This document shows positions 18,004 to 27,023 of a stretch of DNA of 64,000 nt, piece by piece. The stretch lies in assembly GCF_037203765.1 (NCBI RefSeq), contig NZ_JBBCAS010000005.1:1-64000 (forward strand). The letters run 5' to 3'. The notes under the pieces were generated by a model. The model was not told where the DNA came from. It ran no database searches and saw only the letters and a list, made by a program, of their open reading frames with translations. The translations under genes were made by a program, and so were the position numbers. Positions within the stretch are counted from its first letter, which is position 1; every line of letters starts with the position of its first letter. The DNA is from Sediminicola sp037203765 (lineage in GTDB: Bacteria; Bacteroidota; Bacteroidia; Flavobacteriales; Flavobacteriaceae).

Positions 18004-18375
18004 ATGAAAAAAATTACCTTTTTCATGGCTATGGCAGTTTTGTTGACCATTTTCGCCTGCTCCCAAATAGCAGAGAACAACGATCCCGTAATTGGGATCT
18101 GGACCGATGAAGCCATATCCGCGAAAACAAGTACCAAAGGCCCCTCGGGCCGACAAGAATGGATCTTCAATGATGCCTATTTAGGCAGATATCACGGCTA
18201 CGAAGGCCATGAGATCAAGGTCCAAACAGATTTCAAATGGAAAAAAACCGATGAAGTTTACATTATCTCCTATCCAGGAACCGATTTCCAAGATGACATT
18301 GTGACCATGGAGGAATCAGAGGAAGGCATTATTTTATTGGAGATCGAAGGAGAAGTCCTAGCGGTCAAGGAATAA
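18004..18375 (+). CDS. Small predicted lipoprotein
   Basis: No function recognised; 123 residues. The signal MKKITFFMAMAVLLTIFAC gives lipobox TIFAC with Cys19. The mature part (about 104 residues) starts NNDPVIGIWTDEA and alternates short beta strands (EWIFNDAYLGRYHGYEGHEI, TDFKWKKTDEVYIISYPG, ILLEIEGEVLAV), which resembles lipocalin-like DUFs that begin with a G-x-W motif. Expected to be membrane-anchored in the periplasm. It ends at a strong terminator and so stands alone. Confidence 0.8.
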   Translation: MKKITFFMAMAVLLTIFACSQIAENNDPVIGIWTDEAISAKTSTKGPSGRQEWIFNDAYLGRYHGYEGHEIKVQTDFKWKKTDEVYIISYPGTDFQDDIVTMEESEEGIILLEIEGEVLAVKE

Positions 18376-18393
18376 GAAATGTCCCATCTAATT

Positions 18394-18431
18394 AAAAGTG
18401 CTGCAGTTAACGTTCTGCAGCACTTTTTTTT
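18394..18431 (+). terminator. Terminator of small lipoprotein gene
   Basis: AAAAGTGCTGCAG-TTAACGTT-CTGCAGCACTTTT is a perfect 13-bp stem followed by a T-run, 19 bases past the stop. Confidence 0.92.
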
Positions 18432-18697
18432 TACCCTAAATCCAACATGGGTAGCACCTAATACTTGGGCAACCTTTCTATTTTCCATGGAATACAATGC
18501 AAGCAATGACCTCCCATAGTTATCATGAAAAGCCTGATTCCTTAGAAGCTGGACCTTATTACAAACTAGCTTCCTTCATATCCGATTAAGCAATACGGAT
18601 GCACCCTAGAGAGGAATTTCCTTTCTTCGAATGTGTAAGATCAATCGTTTTACCTTTTTCCACTGGACACCCAGGTCGGTGATGGGAAACTTAAAAC

Positions 18698-18733
18698 CAA
18701 AAAGGGCGCTGAGATATCTCAGCGCCCTTTTTT
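18698..18733 (-). terminator. Terminator of DUF6588 gene
   Basis: A perfect palindrome is centred between 18715 and 18716 (GGGCGCTGAGAT/ATCTCAGCGCCC) with A- and T-runs outside. With no unpaired centre the real loop must open a few bases. It serves the minus-strand gene whose stop is at 18753. Confidence 0.88.
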
Positions 18734-18752
18734 ATTTTACTATATCAGCTTT

Positions 18753-19769
18753 CTACCTAAACCCGAAATTAACACCAACCGCAAGGTTGTTGAACTCGGC
18801 AACGGTATAATCCACATTGAGCCTAAAGAATCCAAGCTTTAACTTGGCTCCAATGTTACCTGTTACACCACTTACTTCAGATTGGAATGAAAAGGGATCG
18901 GTATAGGTCTCAGATTGGAAAGGTCCGGATTGCACCCTATAGGTACCCAAAATATCTGTACTGGACTTTCCGGTGATATAACCCAAACCACCATAAAAAT
19001 TGATGATAGGCAATTTGGTAGAGACTACGGCCTGAAATGCCCAAGTGTCCATATTGGTATCAATTTTTTGGTTTTCACCATCTACTACACTGGTATTGGT
19101 AAAGTCATAGGTACCATTCAAGTGGGTATATCCCACTACGGCCGATACCGCTACAGGCAATACCTTGTCGGCAGGCAAATGTTTGGTCAATTCGTGCTGA
19201 ACCCCTATTCCATAGAGTCCAACGGCCACTTCTTCGGTGTCTATTTTAGGTAAGAACCTGACTTTTATCTCGGTCGCCTTGATAAGGCCCATACTGACTT
19301 GCAAATAAGCCGATGGCACAAAATCTATACCTTCAGCGGACAAACCGGATGGAAGTATAAAATCTTCCCTTGCGGTGATCCCCGGCGCCACTTCCCCTTC
19401 CACAAAGACACCTACTCCCTCTATATCCCCCAAAGCGGTGGAAACCAATTTAGAGGAACTGCCATCTTGGAATTGCAAATTGTTATAATCTGCCGTATTT
19501 AAGGTAAATGTTTTTTTGTCCTCTTTATTTTTAAAAGAGGTCATGTTACCGATGACAGATATTTCAAACCCCAACAATGGCTTGGCATCTGCAGTATTGT
19601 ACCACCCATTGGAAATACTGTACAACGCTCCCTCGGAAACAGGATTCAGATAATTATTTAAAAATTGTTCGGCATCGTCTACCCCGGCAGCAAAAATATC
19701 GCTGGCATTTGATTGGGCCGAACAGACCATCCCAGTGGCCATACATAATAGCAAAAGTATTTTTTTCAT
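18753..19769 (-). CDS. DUF6588-like predicted outer-membrane barrel protein
   Basis: 338 residues. Signal peptide MKKILLLLCMATGMVCSAQ is cleaved after SAQ. The early mature segment (SDIFAAGVDDAEQFLNNYLNPVSEGALYSISNGWYNTA) and the following alternating strands match what I recall of the DUF6588 family of Bacteroidota. The C-terminus LAVGVNFGFR with many amphipathic strands suggests a small outer-membrane barrel. Function unknown. The family assignment is from memory of its N-terminal pattern and is less sure than the barrel prediction. Confidence 0.72.
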   Translation of the reverse strand: MKKILLLLCMATGMVCSAQSNASDIFAAGVDDAEQFLNNYLNPVSEGALYSISNGWYNTADAKPLLGFEISVIGNMTSFKNKEDKKTFTLNTADYNNLQFQDGSSSKLVSTALGDIEGVGVFVEGEVAPGITAREDFILPSGLSAEGIDFVPSAYLQVSMGLIKATEIKVRFLPKIDTEEVAVGLYGIGVQHELTKHLPADKVLPVAVSAVVGYTHLNGTYDFTNTSVVDGENQKIDTNMDTWAFQAVVSTKLPIINFYGGLGYITGKSSTDILGTYRVQSGPFQSETYTDPFSFQSEVSGVTGNIGAKLKLGFFRLNVDYTVAEFNNLAVGVNFGFR

Positions 19770-19863
19770 CTATTTCAAGTTTTTTTTCCTGTTCATATAA
19801 CCCAAAAAGTTGAAAATAATTGTCCGCGTAGGGGTGTTATTCGATAAAATAATGGCCTAAACG

Positions 19864-19892
19864 AAAAAACTCGCACCTGGGGTGCGAGTTTT
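19864..19892 (-). terminator. gyrB terminator
   Basis: AAAACTCGCACC-TGG-GGTGCGAGTTTT forms a 12-bp perfect stem shortly after the gyrB stop, followed on the minus strand by a T-run. Confidence 0.9.
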
Positions 19893-19912
19893 AAATTTAT
19901 AAATGCTTAATG

Positions 19913-21868
19913 TTATGCGTCAATGTTGGCGTAAACAGCATTCTTCTCAATGAATTCCCTTCTAGGAGGAACCTCATCACCCATCAACATAGAGAATACC
20001 CTATCGGTTTCCGTTGCATTGTCAATGGTGATCTGCCTAAGTGTCCTGAACTCCGGATTCATGGTAGTATCCCATAATTGCTCCGCGTTCATCTCTCCAA
20101 GACCCTTATAACGTTGAATTCCCACGCTACCGTTAAAACTTTCTGCAATTTCATCACGTTCCTTATCGGACCAAGCGTAGCGTTTTTTGGTTCCCTTTTT
20201 CACCAAATATAAAGGTGGGGTCGCAATGTAAACGTGTCCTCCTTCGATCAACTCCCTCATATAGCGGAAGAAGAATGTCAAAATCAATGTTTCAATGTGG
20301 CTACCATCAACATCGGCATCACACATGATGACTACCTTGTGATATCTCAGTTTATCCAAGTTCAATGCCTTGCTGTCCTCTTCGGTTCCTATGGTTACCC
20401 CTAGGGCAGTATAGATATTCTTGATCTCCTCGTTTTCAAAAACCCTGTGCTGCATGGCTTTTTCCACGTTGAGGATTTTACCCCTCAGCGGTAGGATGGC
20501 CTGGAAATTACGGTCCCTACCTTGTTTGGCCGTACCACCTGCCGAATCTCCCTCCACTAGGAACACTTCACATTTTGAAGGATCCTGTTCGGAACAGTCG
20601 GATAGTTTTCCGGGAAGTCCACCAATACTCATGACCGTCTTACGCTGCACCATTTCACGTGCTTTGGTAGCGGCGTGTCTTGCCTGTGCGGCCAAGATAA
20701 CTTTCTGTACGATGGTTTTGGCATCTTCAGGATTCTCCTCAAGATAGTCTGTCAACATTTCGGATACTGCCTGGCTTACCGCGGCAGATACTTCCCTGTT
20801 ACCCAATTTTGTCTTCGTCTGACCTTCGAACTGTGGTTCGGCAACCTTCACGGAGACAATGGCCGTAAGACCTTCTCTAAAGTCGTCCCCTTGCACTTCG
20901 AATTTCAATTTCTCCAACATCCCGGAGGCATCGGCGTACTTCTTCAAAGTAGTGGTCAGTCCCCTTCTAAAACCAGAAAGGTGGGTACCACCTTCATGGG
21001 TATTGATATTGTTTACATAGGAATGCAAGTTTTCCGTGTAAGAGGTGTTGTACACCATCGCTACTTCCACTGGAATATCGTTCTTCTCCCCTTCCATGGA
21101 GATCACCGTCTTGATCAGGGGCTCGCGGTTTCCATCCAAAAACTTGATAAATTCCTTTAATCCTTCCTCGGAATAGAATCGTTCACTTAAAAATTCCCCT
21201 TTGTCATCTTTCTGACGTTTGTCCGTCAAGGTGATGGACACTCCTTTGTTCAAAAAGGAAAGCTCTCGCATCCTATTGGCGAGAGTCTCATAGCTGTATT
21301 CCACGGATTGGGTGAAGATGGTATCATCTGGAGAGAAGGTCACTACAGTACCCCTCTCGGTAGTTTCACCGATACTTTTCACTGGATAAAGGGCTTTTCC
21401 CCTTTCGTACTCCTGCTCCCAAATTACACCGTCCCTATAGACCGTGGCCCTCAAATGATTGGAAAGGGCATTCACAACAGAAACCCCAACCCCGTGAAGT
21501 CCCCCAGAAACCTTATAGGAGTCTTTATCAAATTTACCACCGGCACCAATTTTGGTCATAACGACCTCCAGGGCAGAAACTCCTTCTTTCTTATGAAGGT
21601 CTACAGGTATACCCCTACCGTTATCCTTTGTGGTTATAGAATTATCTTCGTTTATGATGACTGATATGGCATCACAATGGCCACCCATGGCCTCATCAAT
21701 GGAGTTATCCACTACCTCATATACCAAATGGTGAAGCCCCCTGATACCTACGTCCCCAATATACATGGAAGGACGCATACGTACATGCTCCATTCCCTCT
21801 AGAGCCTGAATACTATCTGCTGAATAATTACTCTTTTTTTGCTCTCCTTTATTTGCTTCTTCGCTCAT
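19913..21868 (-). CDS. gyrB: DNA gyrase subunit B
   Basis: ATPase subunit of gyrase, which introduces negative supercoils with GyrA. The N-terminal GHKL ATPase has EVVDNSIDEA with the catalytic Glu region near residue 50, and a DNGRGIP motif. The transducer follows, then the TOPRIM domain with EGDSAGG (about 437) and the acidic pair in MCDADVDGSH. The C-terminus has RYKGLGEMNAEQLW. The 651-residue length lacks the roughly 170-residue insert of gamma-proteobacterial GyrB. It stands alone, with no dnaA, dnaN or recF beside it. Confidence 0.97.
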   Translation of the reverse strand: MSEEANKGEQKKSNYSADSIQALEGMEHVRMRPSMYIGDVGIRGLHHLVYEVVDNSIDEAMGGHCDAISVIINEDNSITTKDNGRGIPVDLHKKEGVSALEVVMTKIGAGGKFDKDSYKVSGGLHGVGVSVVNALSNHLRATVYRDGVIWEQEYERGKALYPVKSIGETTERGTVVTFSPDDTIFTQSVEYSYETLANRMRELSFLNKGVSITLTDKRQKDDKGEFLSERFYSEEGLKEFIKFLDGNREPLIKTVISMEGEKNDIPVEVAMVYNTSYTENLHSYVNNINTHEGGTHLSGFRRGLTTTLKKYADASGMLEKLKFEVQGDDFREGLTAIVSVKVAEPQFEGQTKTKLGNREVSAAVSQAVSEMLTDYLEENPEDAKTIVQKVILAAQARHAATKAREMVQRKTVMSIGGLPGKLSDCSEQDPSKCEVFLVEGDSAGGTAKQGRDRNFQAILPLRGKILNVEKAMQHRVFENEEIKNIYTALGVTIGTEEDSKALNLDKLRYHKVVIMCDADVDGSHIETLILTFFFRYMRELIEGGHVYIATPPLYLVKKGTKKRYAWSDKERDEIAESFNGSVGIQRYKGLGEMNAEQLWDTTMNPEFRTLRQITIDNATETDRVFSMLMGDEVPPRREFIEKNAVYANIDA

Positions 21869-21906
21869 AAATTAATGGTTGTTTCATTATAATTTTAGCA
21901 ATCCTA

Positions 21907-21914
21907 CAAATATA
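21907..21914 (-). promoter_or_regulatory. -7 element for gyrB
   Basis: A perfect TATATTTG on the minus strand, 38 bases before the gyrB ATG. No TTG is found 17-23 bases upstream, so the -33 part is weak or different. Confidence 0.5.
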
Positions 21915-22084
21915 AGCAATACCCCACAGATTATGGTTTTAATACCAAAAAACCACTTCAAGTTATCAACAAAAATTGTGGAAAATGTGGGCAATCCTCA
22001 AAAAGTTGAGAATTGCGCTTAAAATAGCTTAAAACCGTCAGAATTAAGGGTTTTCAACTTGCTCGCAAAGATCAAAAATGCAAA

Positions 22085-22116
22085 AACAAAAGAAGCACCT
22101 ATAAAAGGTGCTTCTT
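22085..22116 (-). terminator. asnB terminator
   Basis: AAGAAGCACCT-ATAAA-AGGTGCTTCTT is an 11-bp perfect stem. On the minus strand it is followed by TTTGTTTTTG. Confidence 0.85.
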
Positions 22117-22179
22117 AAGGACTAATTATAATTAAAAAACTGACTAAAAACAGCTTACCAATTAAAGATACTAAAAAAT

Positions 22180-23850
22180 TTATTTCTGATAGGCATCGGC
22201 ATGAACTTTAGCAACCGCCCTTCCCGATGGGTCGTTCATGTTTTTAAATGCCTCGTCCCATTCCAAGGCCACAGGGGTACTACAAGCTACAGAAGGCACC
22301 GATGGCACACATAATGCCGCAGCATCCGAAGGGAAATGTGATTCAAAAATTGTTCTGTAATAGAATTCCTCCTTGCTCGTTGGTGTCTGCAGCGGGAACC
22401 TGAACTTGGCATTTGCCAATTGCTCATCGGTCACCTCTTTGGCAACTACTTCCTTCAGGGTATCGATCCAGCTATAACCTACCCCATCTGAAAACTGCTC
22501 CTTTTGTCTCCAAGCCACACTCTCTGGAAGCATGTCTTCAAAAGCCTTACGGACCACCCATTTTTCCATGCGCTCGCCGTTGATCATCTTATCCTTAGGG
22601 TTTATACGCATGGCAACATCCATGAATTCCTTATCCAAAAACGGTACCCTGCCTTCTATTCCCCAAGCAGCCAATGATTTGTTGGCCCTCAGACAATCGT
22701 ACATATGCAGTTTATCCAACTTGCGTACTGTTTCTTCATGGAAATCTTTTGGACTCGGCGCCTTGTGGAAATAGAGGTATCCTCCAAATAGCTCATCCGC
22801 CCCTTCTCCCGATAGTACCATTTTAATTCCCATGGATTTTATTACCCTCGCCATGAGGTACATGGGCGTAGAGGCCCTAATGGTAGTAATATCATAGGTC
22901 TCCAGGTTATAGACCACGTCTTTTATGGCATCCAATCCTTCCTGAATGGTAAATTTTATCTCGTGATGTATGGTGCCAATATGTTTTGCCACTTTCTGTG
23001 CCGCAGCCAAATCCGGTGATCCTTCCAAACCTACCGAGAAAGAGTGCAGTTGAGGCCACCAAGCTTCCGTGGTATCATCGGACTCAATTCGCTTTTGCGA
23101 ATATCTTTTTGCAATGGCTGAAGTAACTGATGAATCCAACCCCCCTGAAAGCAATACCCCGTAAGGCACATCCGACATCAATTGTCTGTGTACCGCAGCC
23201 TCCAAGGCTACCTTGATCTCATCAATACTGGTCTTGTTCTCCTTTACAGCCTCATAATCCATCCAGTCCCTAGTGTACCAGCGCTTCAACTCACCGTCCT
23301 TACTGTGAAGGTAATGCCCAGGAGGAAACAATTCAATTTTGGTACAGGTACCTTCCAGAGCCTTTAGTTCCGAAGCAACATAAAAGGTTCCGTTCTGATC
23401 CCAGCCCATGTACAGGGGAATGATTCCCATATGGTCCCGGGCCACAAAATATTCATCCTTTTCAACATCGTAGATGGCAAAACCAAATATTCCGTTCATC
23501 TCGTCCAAAAATTCAACACCTTTCTCCTTGTAAAGGGCCAGAATGACCTCACAATCTGATTCGGTCTGGAAATTATAGGTATCCTTAAATTGCTTGCGGA
23601 GCTCTCTATGGTTATATATTTCACCATTCGCGGCAAGTATCAATTTCTTGTCTTCACTAATCAAAGGTTGTTTCCCGGAAGCTGGATCCACAATAGCCAG
23701 ACGCTCATGGGCCAAAATAGCCTTTTCATCTGAATATATCCCACTCCAATCCGGACCTCTGTGCCTCACTTTCTTGGACATTTCCAATAATTGAGGTCTT
23801 AACACTTCTGTGCTCTCCTTAACATCAAACGCACAAACTATTCCACACAT
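22180..23850 (-). CDS. asnB: Asparagine synthase (glutamine-hydrolysing)
   Basis: Makes asparagine from aspartate, ATP and glutamine. The chain starts MCGIVCAFD, so Cys2 becomes the N-terminal nucleophile of the glutaminase domain after Met removal; this fixes the start. The glutaminase motifs RHRGPDWSG, GEIYNHRELR and SDCEVILAL follow. The synthetase domain has PP-loop SGGLDSS (235-241), then YDITTIRAS and LSGEGADELFGGY. The 556-residue length matches the AsnB class. Confidence 0.97.
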   Translation of the reverse strand: MCGIVCAFDVKESTEVLRPQLLEMSKKVRHRGPDWSGIYSDEKAILAHERLAIVDPASGKQPLISEDKKLILAANGEIYNHRELRKQFKDTYNFQTESDCEVILALYKEKGVEFLDEMNGIFGFAIYDVEKDEYFVARDHMGIIPLYMGWDQNGTFYVASELKALEGTCTKIELFPPGHYLHSKDGELKRWYTRDWMDYEAVKENKTSIDEIKVALEAAVHRQLMSDVPYGVLLSGGLDSSVTSAIAKRYSQKRIESDDTTEAWWPQLHSFSVGLEGSPDLAAAQKVAKHIGTIHHEIKFTIQEGLDAIKDVVYNLETYDITTIRASTPMYLMARVIKSMGIKMVLSGEGADELFGGYLYFHKAPSPKDFHEETVRKLDKLHMYDCLRANKSLAAWGIEGRVPFLDKEFMDVAMRINPKDKMINGERMEKWVVRKAFEDMLPESVAWRQKEQFSDGVGYSWIDTLKEVVAKEVTDEQLANAKFRFPLQTPTSKEEFYYRTIFESHFPSDAAALCVPSVPSVACSTPVALEWDEAFKNMNDPSGRAVAKVHADAYQK

Positions 23851-24090
23851 AACAATGAATTTATATCAATTATAAAGCAAAGATGCACTTAATGTTTCAA
23901 TTGAAAAACACAAAACACAATATAGATTACAATTCAAAACATAAAAACATCAAAAACAACCATATCATAATCTACCTCAGCATGAGTGGCTTTAAATAAG
24001 AACATTTTGTAAGTTGAAGAAACTTTTCCGACTTTTATAACCACAATTATGGATACACCATTTTATAATAATCTAAACAAGTTCAATACC

Positions 24091-24633
24091 ATGAAAAAAT
24101 TAATCACACTAGCGGTAATCGCTTTGACATTTTCTTTCACCTCTGTTACTGCACAGGAATTCAGCGGCTTGGATAAAAGTCCGGCTGACATTGCCTCTTA
24201 CCCATCCAGTTACAAAATTGCAGATAAATATGTGAAGGTCGTATACGGCAGGCCACAATTGAAGGGACGCTCCCTTGCCGAATTGGCTCCTGCCGGACAG
24301 GTATGGAGAACTGGTGCCAATGAAGCAGCAGAAATTACGTTTTACACCACCGTTAAATTTGGAAATGAAATGATTCCTGCAGGTACGTATTCTTTGTTCA
24401 CCATCCCAGGTGACAACGAATGGACCGTGATCATCAACAGCAAATTGAACCAATGGGGTGCTTATTCTTACGACAAAGGTGCCGATGTTGCCAGAGTTAT
24501 GGGCAAGGTAAGTCAGGGTTCAGAAACACTGGAAGCTTTTTCCATTGCGTTCGACGAATCAAACGGAGGTTCCACTATGGTAATGGGATGGGGAACTACA
24601 AGGGTAGCAGTTCCGTTTAGCGTTCCTATGTAA
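24091..24633 (+). CDS. DUF2911-domain exported protein
   Basis: 180 residues from the ATG at 24091; an upstream in-frame ATG at 24049 would add 14 residues before the signal peptide and is less likely. The signal (MKKLITLAVIALTFSFTSVTAQ) is cleaved after TAQ. The body is one DUF2911 domain with KVVYGRPQLKGRSL, GQVWRTGANEAAEITFY, IPAGTYSLFTIP and the closing TRVAVPFSVPM. Widespread in Bacteroidota; periplasmic, function unknown. It ends with its own terminator. Confidence 0.9.
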   Translation: MKKLITLAVIALTFSFTSVTAQEFSGLDKSPADIASYPSSYKIADKYVKVVYGRPQLKGRSLAELAPAGQVWRTGANEAAEITFYTTVKFGNEMIPAGTYSLFTIPGDNEWTVIINSKLNQWGAYSYDKGADVARVMGKVSQGSETLEAFSIAFDESNGGSTMVMGWGTTRVAVPFSVPM

Positions 24634-24653
24634 TATTTTCATCATTGAATAAT

Positions 24654-24683
24654 AAAAACCGGAGCTTATGCTTCGGTTTTTTT
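24654..24683 (+). terminator. Terminator of DUF2911 gene
   Basis: AACCGGAGC-TTAT-GCTTCGGTT pairs fully, with one G-T, between an A-run and a T-run, 20 bases after the stop. Confidence 0.85.
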
Positions 24684-24767
24684 ATTGGGTTAAGATACCG
24701 CCCGATAGGATGACAAATATTGCTTTAGATCAAGAATACACACCCAATAAGTAATTAACTTTACACC

Positions 24768-27014
24768 ATGCTAAAAGACTACCTAAAATGGAGCTGGCTG
24801 TTTCTAAGAAGTTCTAACTTCTATAGAGGACTTCTTTTGACAGTTGCCGTATTGATCCCGCTGATCGGATTTAATATCGCAGGTCAATTGGCGTTTGGTA
24901 TTTCCATTGCCATGGGGGTTTTTCTCAATGCTCCCAGCAATACCCCTGGCACTTTTAAAATAAAGACCATTACTACCCTTTTAAGCATAGGCCTGACCAT
25001 GTTGGTCACCTTGGTGATGAATTATGCGAAAGTTCATTTTATCGTTCTTATCGCAGCACTGTTGATGGTCTCCTTTTTTGTTTCATTGATCGCCGCATAT
25101 GGATTTAGAGGTTCATTGATAGCCTTTTCAGGACTTTTGGCCATGACGTTGGCACTTGCCAGGGATATTTCCGATTTTGGCATCTGGCTGCATGTATGCC
25201 TTATAGGTGTGGGTGGACTTTGGTTCCTGGTCATGTCCTGGGCATTTCAATGGCTGTCCCCTAAAAAGGATGAGGATCAATTGCTGTCCGAGACCCTTTA
25301 TCTCACCGGTAGTTATCTTAAAATAAGGGGGAAATTATTGACCAAAAGGACCAATCGGGGAAAATTATTGGGTAAAATATTGAATTTACAGACCCAATTA
25401 TCGGAAAAACACGAGGTATTAAGGGAACTCTTGCTCAGTGAGAGGCAAAAAGTTGGACGTTCAGGGTTTGATGAAAAAAGGCTGCTTATCTTAATTACCC
25501 TGGTAGACATTCTGGAGCTCGCCTTGGCAAATACCTTGAACTACAATAAAATAGATGATCTTTTTGGAGATCAACACCACCTGCTTCCCTTTAGGAACCT
25601 GAATGTAACCATGGGGAACCACCTCCAGGTCCTGTCAGAGATTCTGGTACGGAAAAAAAAGGTACAGAACAAGGATGAACTTTTGGCCGCAGTTGATCAG
25701 GCCCAAATTGCCATTAGGGAGTATCTACAGGAAGTACCATTGCCCGAAGGGCGCGAGGGAGCCATTATCCTGAGAAATCTCTTGGATTATCAGGAACAAC
25801 AGATAGAAAAAGTACGTTCTATAAGACGTGTCATGGCCAATGTGGAGGATGCGAATAAAATTACCCTTAAAAAAAAGGATGCCAAGCAATTTATTACCAC
25901 CCAAGAATACAGCCTAAATATCCTACTGCAAAATTTGAGTATTGATTCCCCCATTTGCAGGCATGCCCTGAGACTGACCATAGCTGTTGGGGTAGGTTTT
26001 CTGTTGGGCACCTTATTGGGAATACGTAATCCGTATTGGATTGTGCTTACCCTGATAGTCCTGATGCGCCCAAGTTTTGGCCTGACCAAGGAACGCGCCA
26101 AAGAACGTATTATTGGCACCCTGATCGGAGCTGCCGTGGCCGTGATCATCATCCTGATCACCGACAACACTTTGGTATATCAAATATTGGCGGTTATTTC
26201 CTTGACCTTGGCTTTTTCACTTATTGTACAGAGCTATCGTTCTGCAGCCGCTTTTATCACCCTGTTCATCATTTTTGTTTATGCCCTGATAAATCCCAAT
26301 AGTTTCCAAGTTGTCCAATATCGGATTTTGGATACTGCCATAGGAGCAGTATTGGCTGTGATTGCGAACTATACCCTTTGGCCAACCTGGGAATTTATGA
26401 ATATCGATGGTTTTATTCAGGCGATGATCAAAAAGAACAAGGCCTACCTATTGGCCATAAAACAACTTTATCATTCCAAAAACATAACAAGTCTGGAATA
26501 TAAAATACCACGAAAGGAAGCATTTTTGGCGGTCAGCAATTTAAACGCCGCTTTTCAAAGAATGACACAGGACCCCAAATCAAAACAAAAAGAAATGGGC
26601 CTCATATACGACCTGGTAACCTTGAACAACACCTTTCTATCTGCCTTGGCTTCTTTGGGCAGTTTTATACAAAACCACAAGACTACGGCGCCCAGTCCTT
26701 ATTTTGATGCCTTTATTGCCAATATCCAAAATAATCTGGAGGAAACTGAAGCATTATTGGACAAATCCAAAAGTCCAGTATTTTTGGAGCACCTGGATAT
26801 GGAGACTGCAAAACAAGAGCTTAAAAAATCATATGACGCTTTGGTCACGGAGCGCAATGAGCAGATACATGCGGGGAAAACTGATATTGGTCAAGATATG
26901 CGGGTATTGTTGCAAGAGGCACATTTGATCTCCAATCAGCTCATATGGCTAAAAAGCCTTTCTGAAGATATTAAAAAGAACACCGCCAAATACGAAACCG
27001 TATTCAGCGGGTGA
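24768..27014 (+). CDS. FUSC-family (YccS/YhfK-type) inner-membrane protein
   Basis: 748 residues in the layout membrane block - soluble helical part - membrane block - soluble tail. The first block (about 20-165) has some five to six hydrophobic helices, and the second block (about 400-540) repeats this with GVGFLLGTLLGIRNPYWIVLTLIVLMRPSFGLTKERAKER-like content typical of FUSC. The tail is helical. The family is related to aromatic-acid exporters (AaeB) and aluminium-resistance ALMT-like proteins; substrate unknown. It converges with the next gene with only nine bases between stops and no visible terminator there. Confidence 0.88.
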   Translation: MLKDYLKWSWLFLRSSNFYRGLLLTVAVLIPLIGFNIAGQLAFGISIAMGVFLNAPSNTPGTFKIKTITTLLSIGLTMLVTLVMNYAKVHFIVLIAALLMVSFFVSLIAAYGFRGSLIAFSGLLAMTLALARDISDFGIWLHVCLIGVGGLWFLVMSWAFQWLSPKKDEDQLLSETLYLTGSYLKIRGKLLTKRTNRGKLLGKILNLQTQLSEKHEVLRELLLSERQKVGRSGFDEKRLLILITLVDILELALANTLNYNKIDDLFGDQHHLLPFRNLNVTMGNHLQVLSEILVRKKKVQNKDELLAAVDQAQIAIREYLQEVPLPEGREGAIILRNLLDYQEQQIEKVRSIRRVMANVEDANKITLKKKDAKQFITTQEYSLNILLQNLSIDSPICRHALRLTIAVGVGFLLGTLLGIRNPYWIVLTLIVLMRPSFGLTKERAKERIIGTLIGAAVAVIIILITDNTLVYQILAVISLTLAFSLIVQSYRSAAAFITLFIIFVYALINPNSFQVVQYRILDTAIGAVLAVIANYTLWPTWEFMNIDGFIQAMIKKNKAYLLAIKQLYHSKNITSLEYKIPRKEAFLAVSNLNAAFQRMTQDPKSKQKEMGLIYDLVTLNNTFLSALASLGSFIQNHKTTAPSPYFDAFIANIQNNLEETEALLDKSKSPVFLEHLDMETAKQELKKSYDALVTERNEQIHAGKTDIGQDMRVLLQEAHLISNQLIWLKSLSEDIKKNTAKYETVFSG

Positions 27015-27023
27015 TCTATTTTT

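Larger units (their letters stand above)
18376..18752. other. 377-bp stretch without a gene
   Basis: It holds the terminators of both flanking convergent genes (18394-18431 and 18698-18733). Between them lie about 265 bases in which no open frame looks coding, no tRNA fold is seen and no repeat is evident. Confidence 0.7.
21869..22179. other. 311-bp gene-free stretch between gyrB and asnB
   Basis: It contains the gyrB -7 element, the asnB terminator and, between them, three 9-mers like DnaA boxes (21963-21994). No coding frame is supported. Confidence 0.7.

Noticed and set aside
18270..18506. 78-residue minus-strand frame
   Set aside because: It crosses the terminator at 18394-18431 and is antisense to the lipoprotein gene.
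21869..22179. Confident chromosome origin call
   Set aside because: Only three imperfect DnaA-like 9-mers are seen, and no dnaA or dnaN is nearby; kept only as a low-interest finding.
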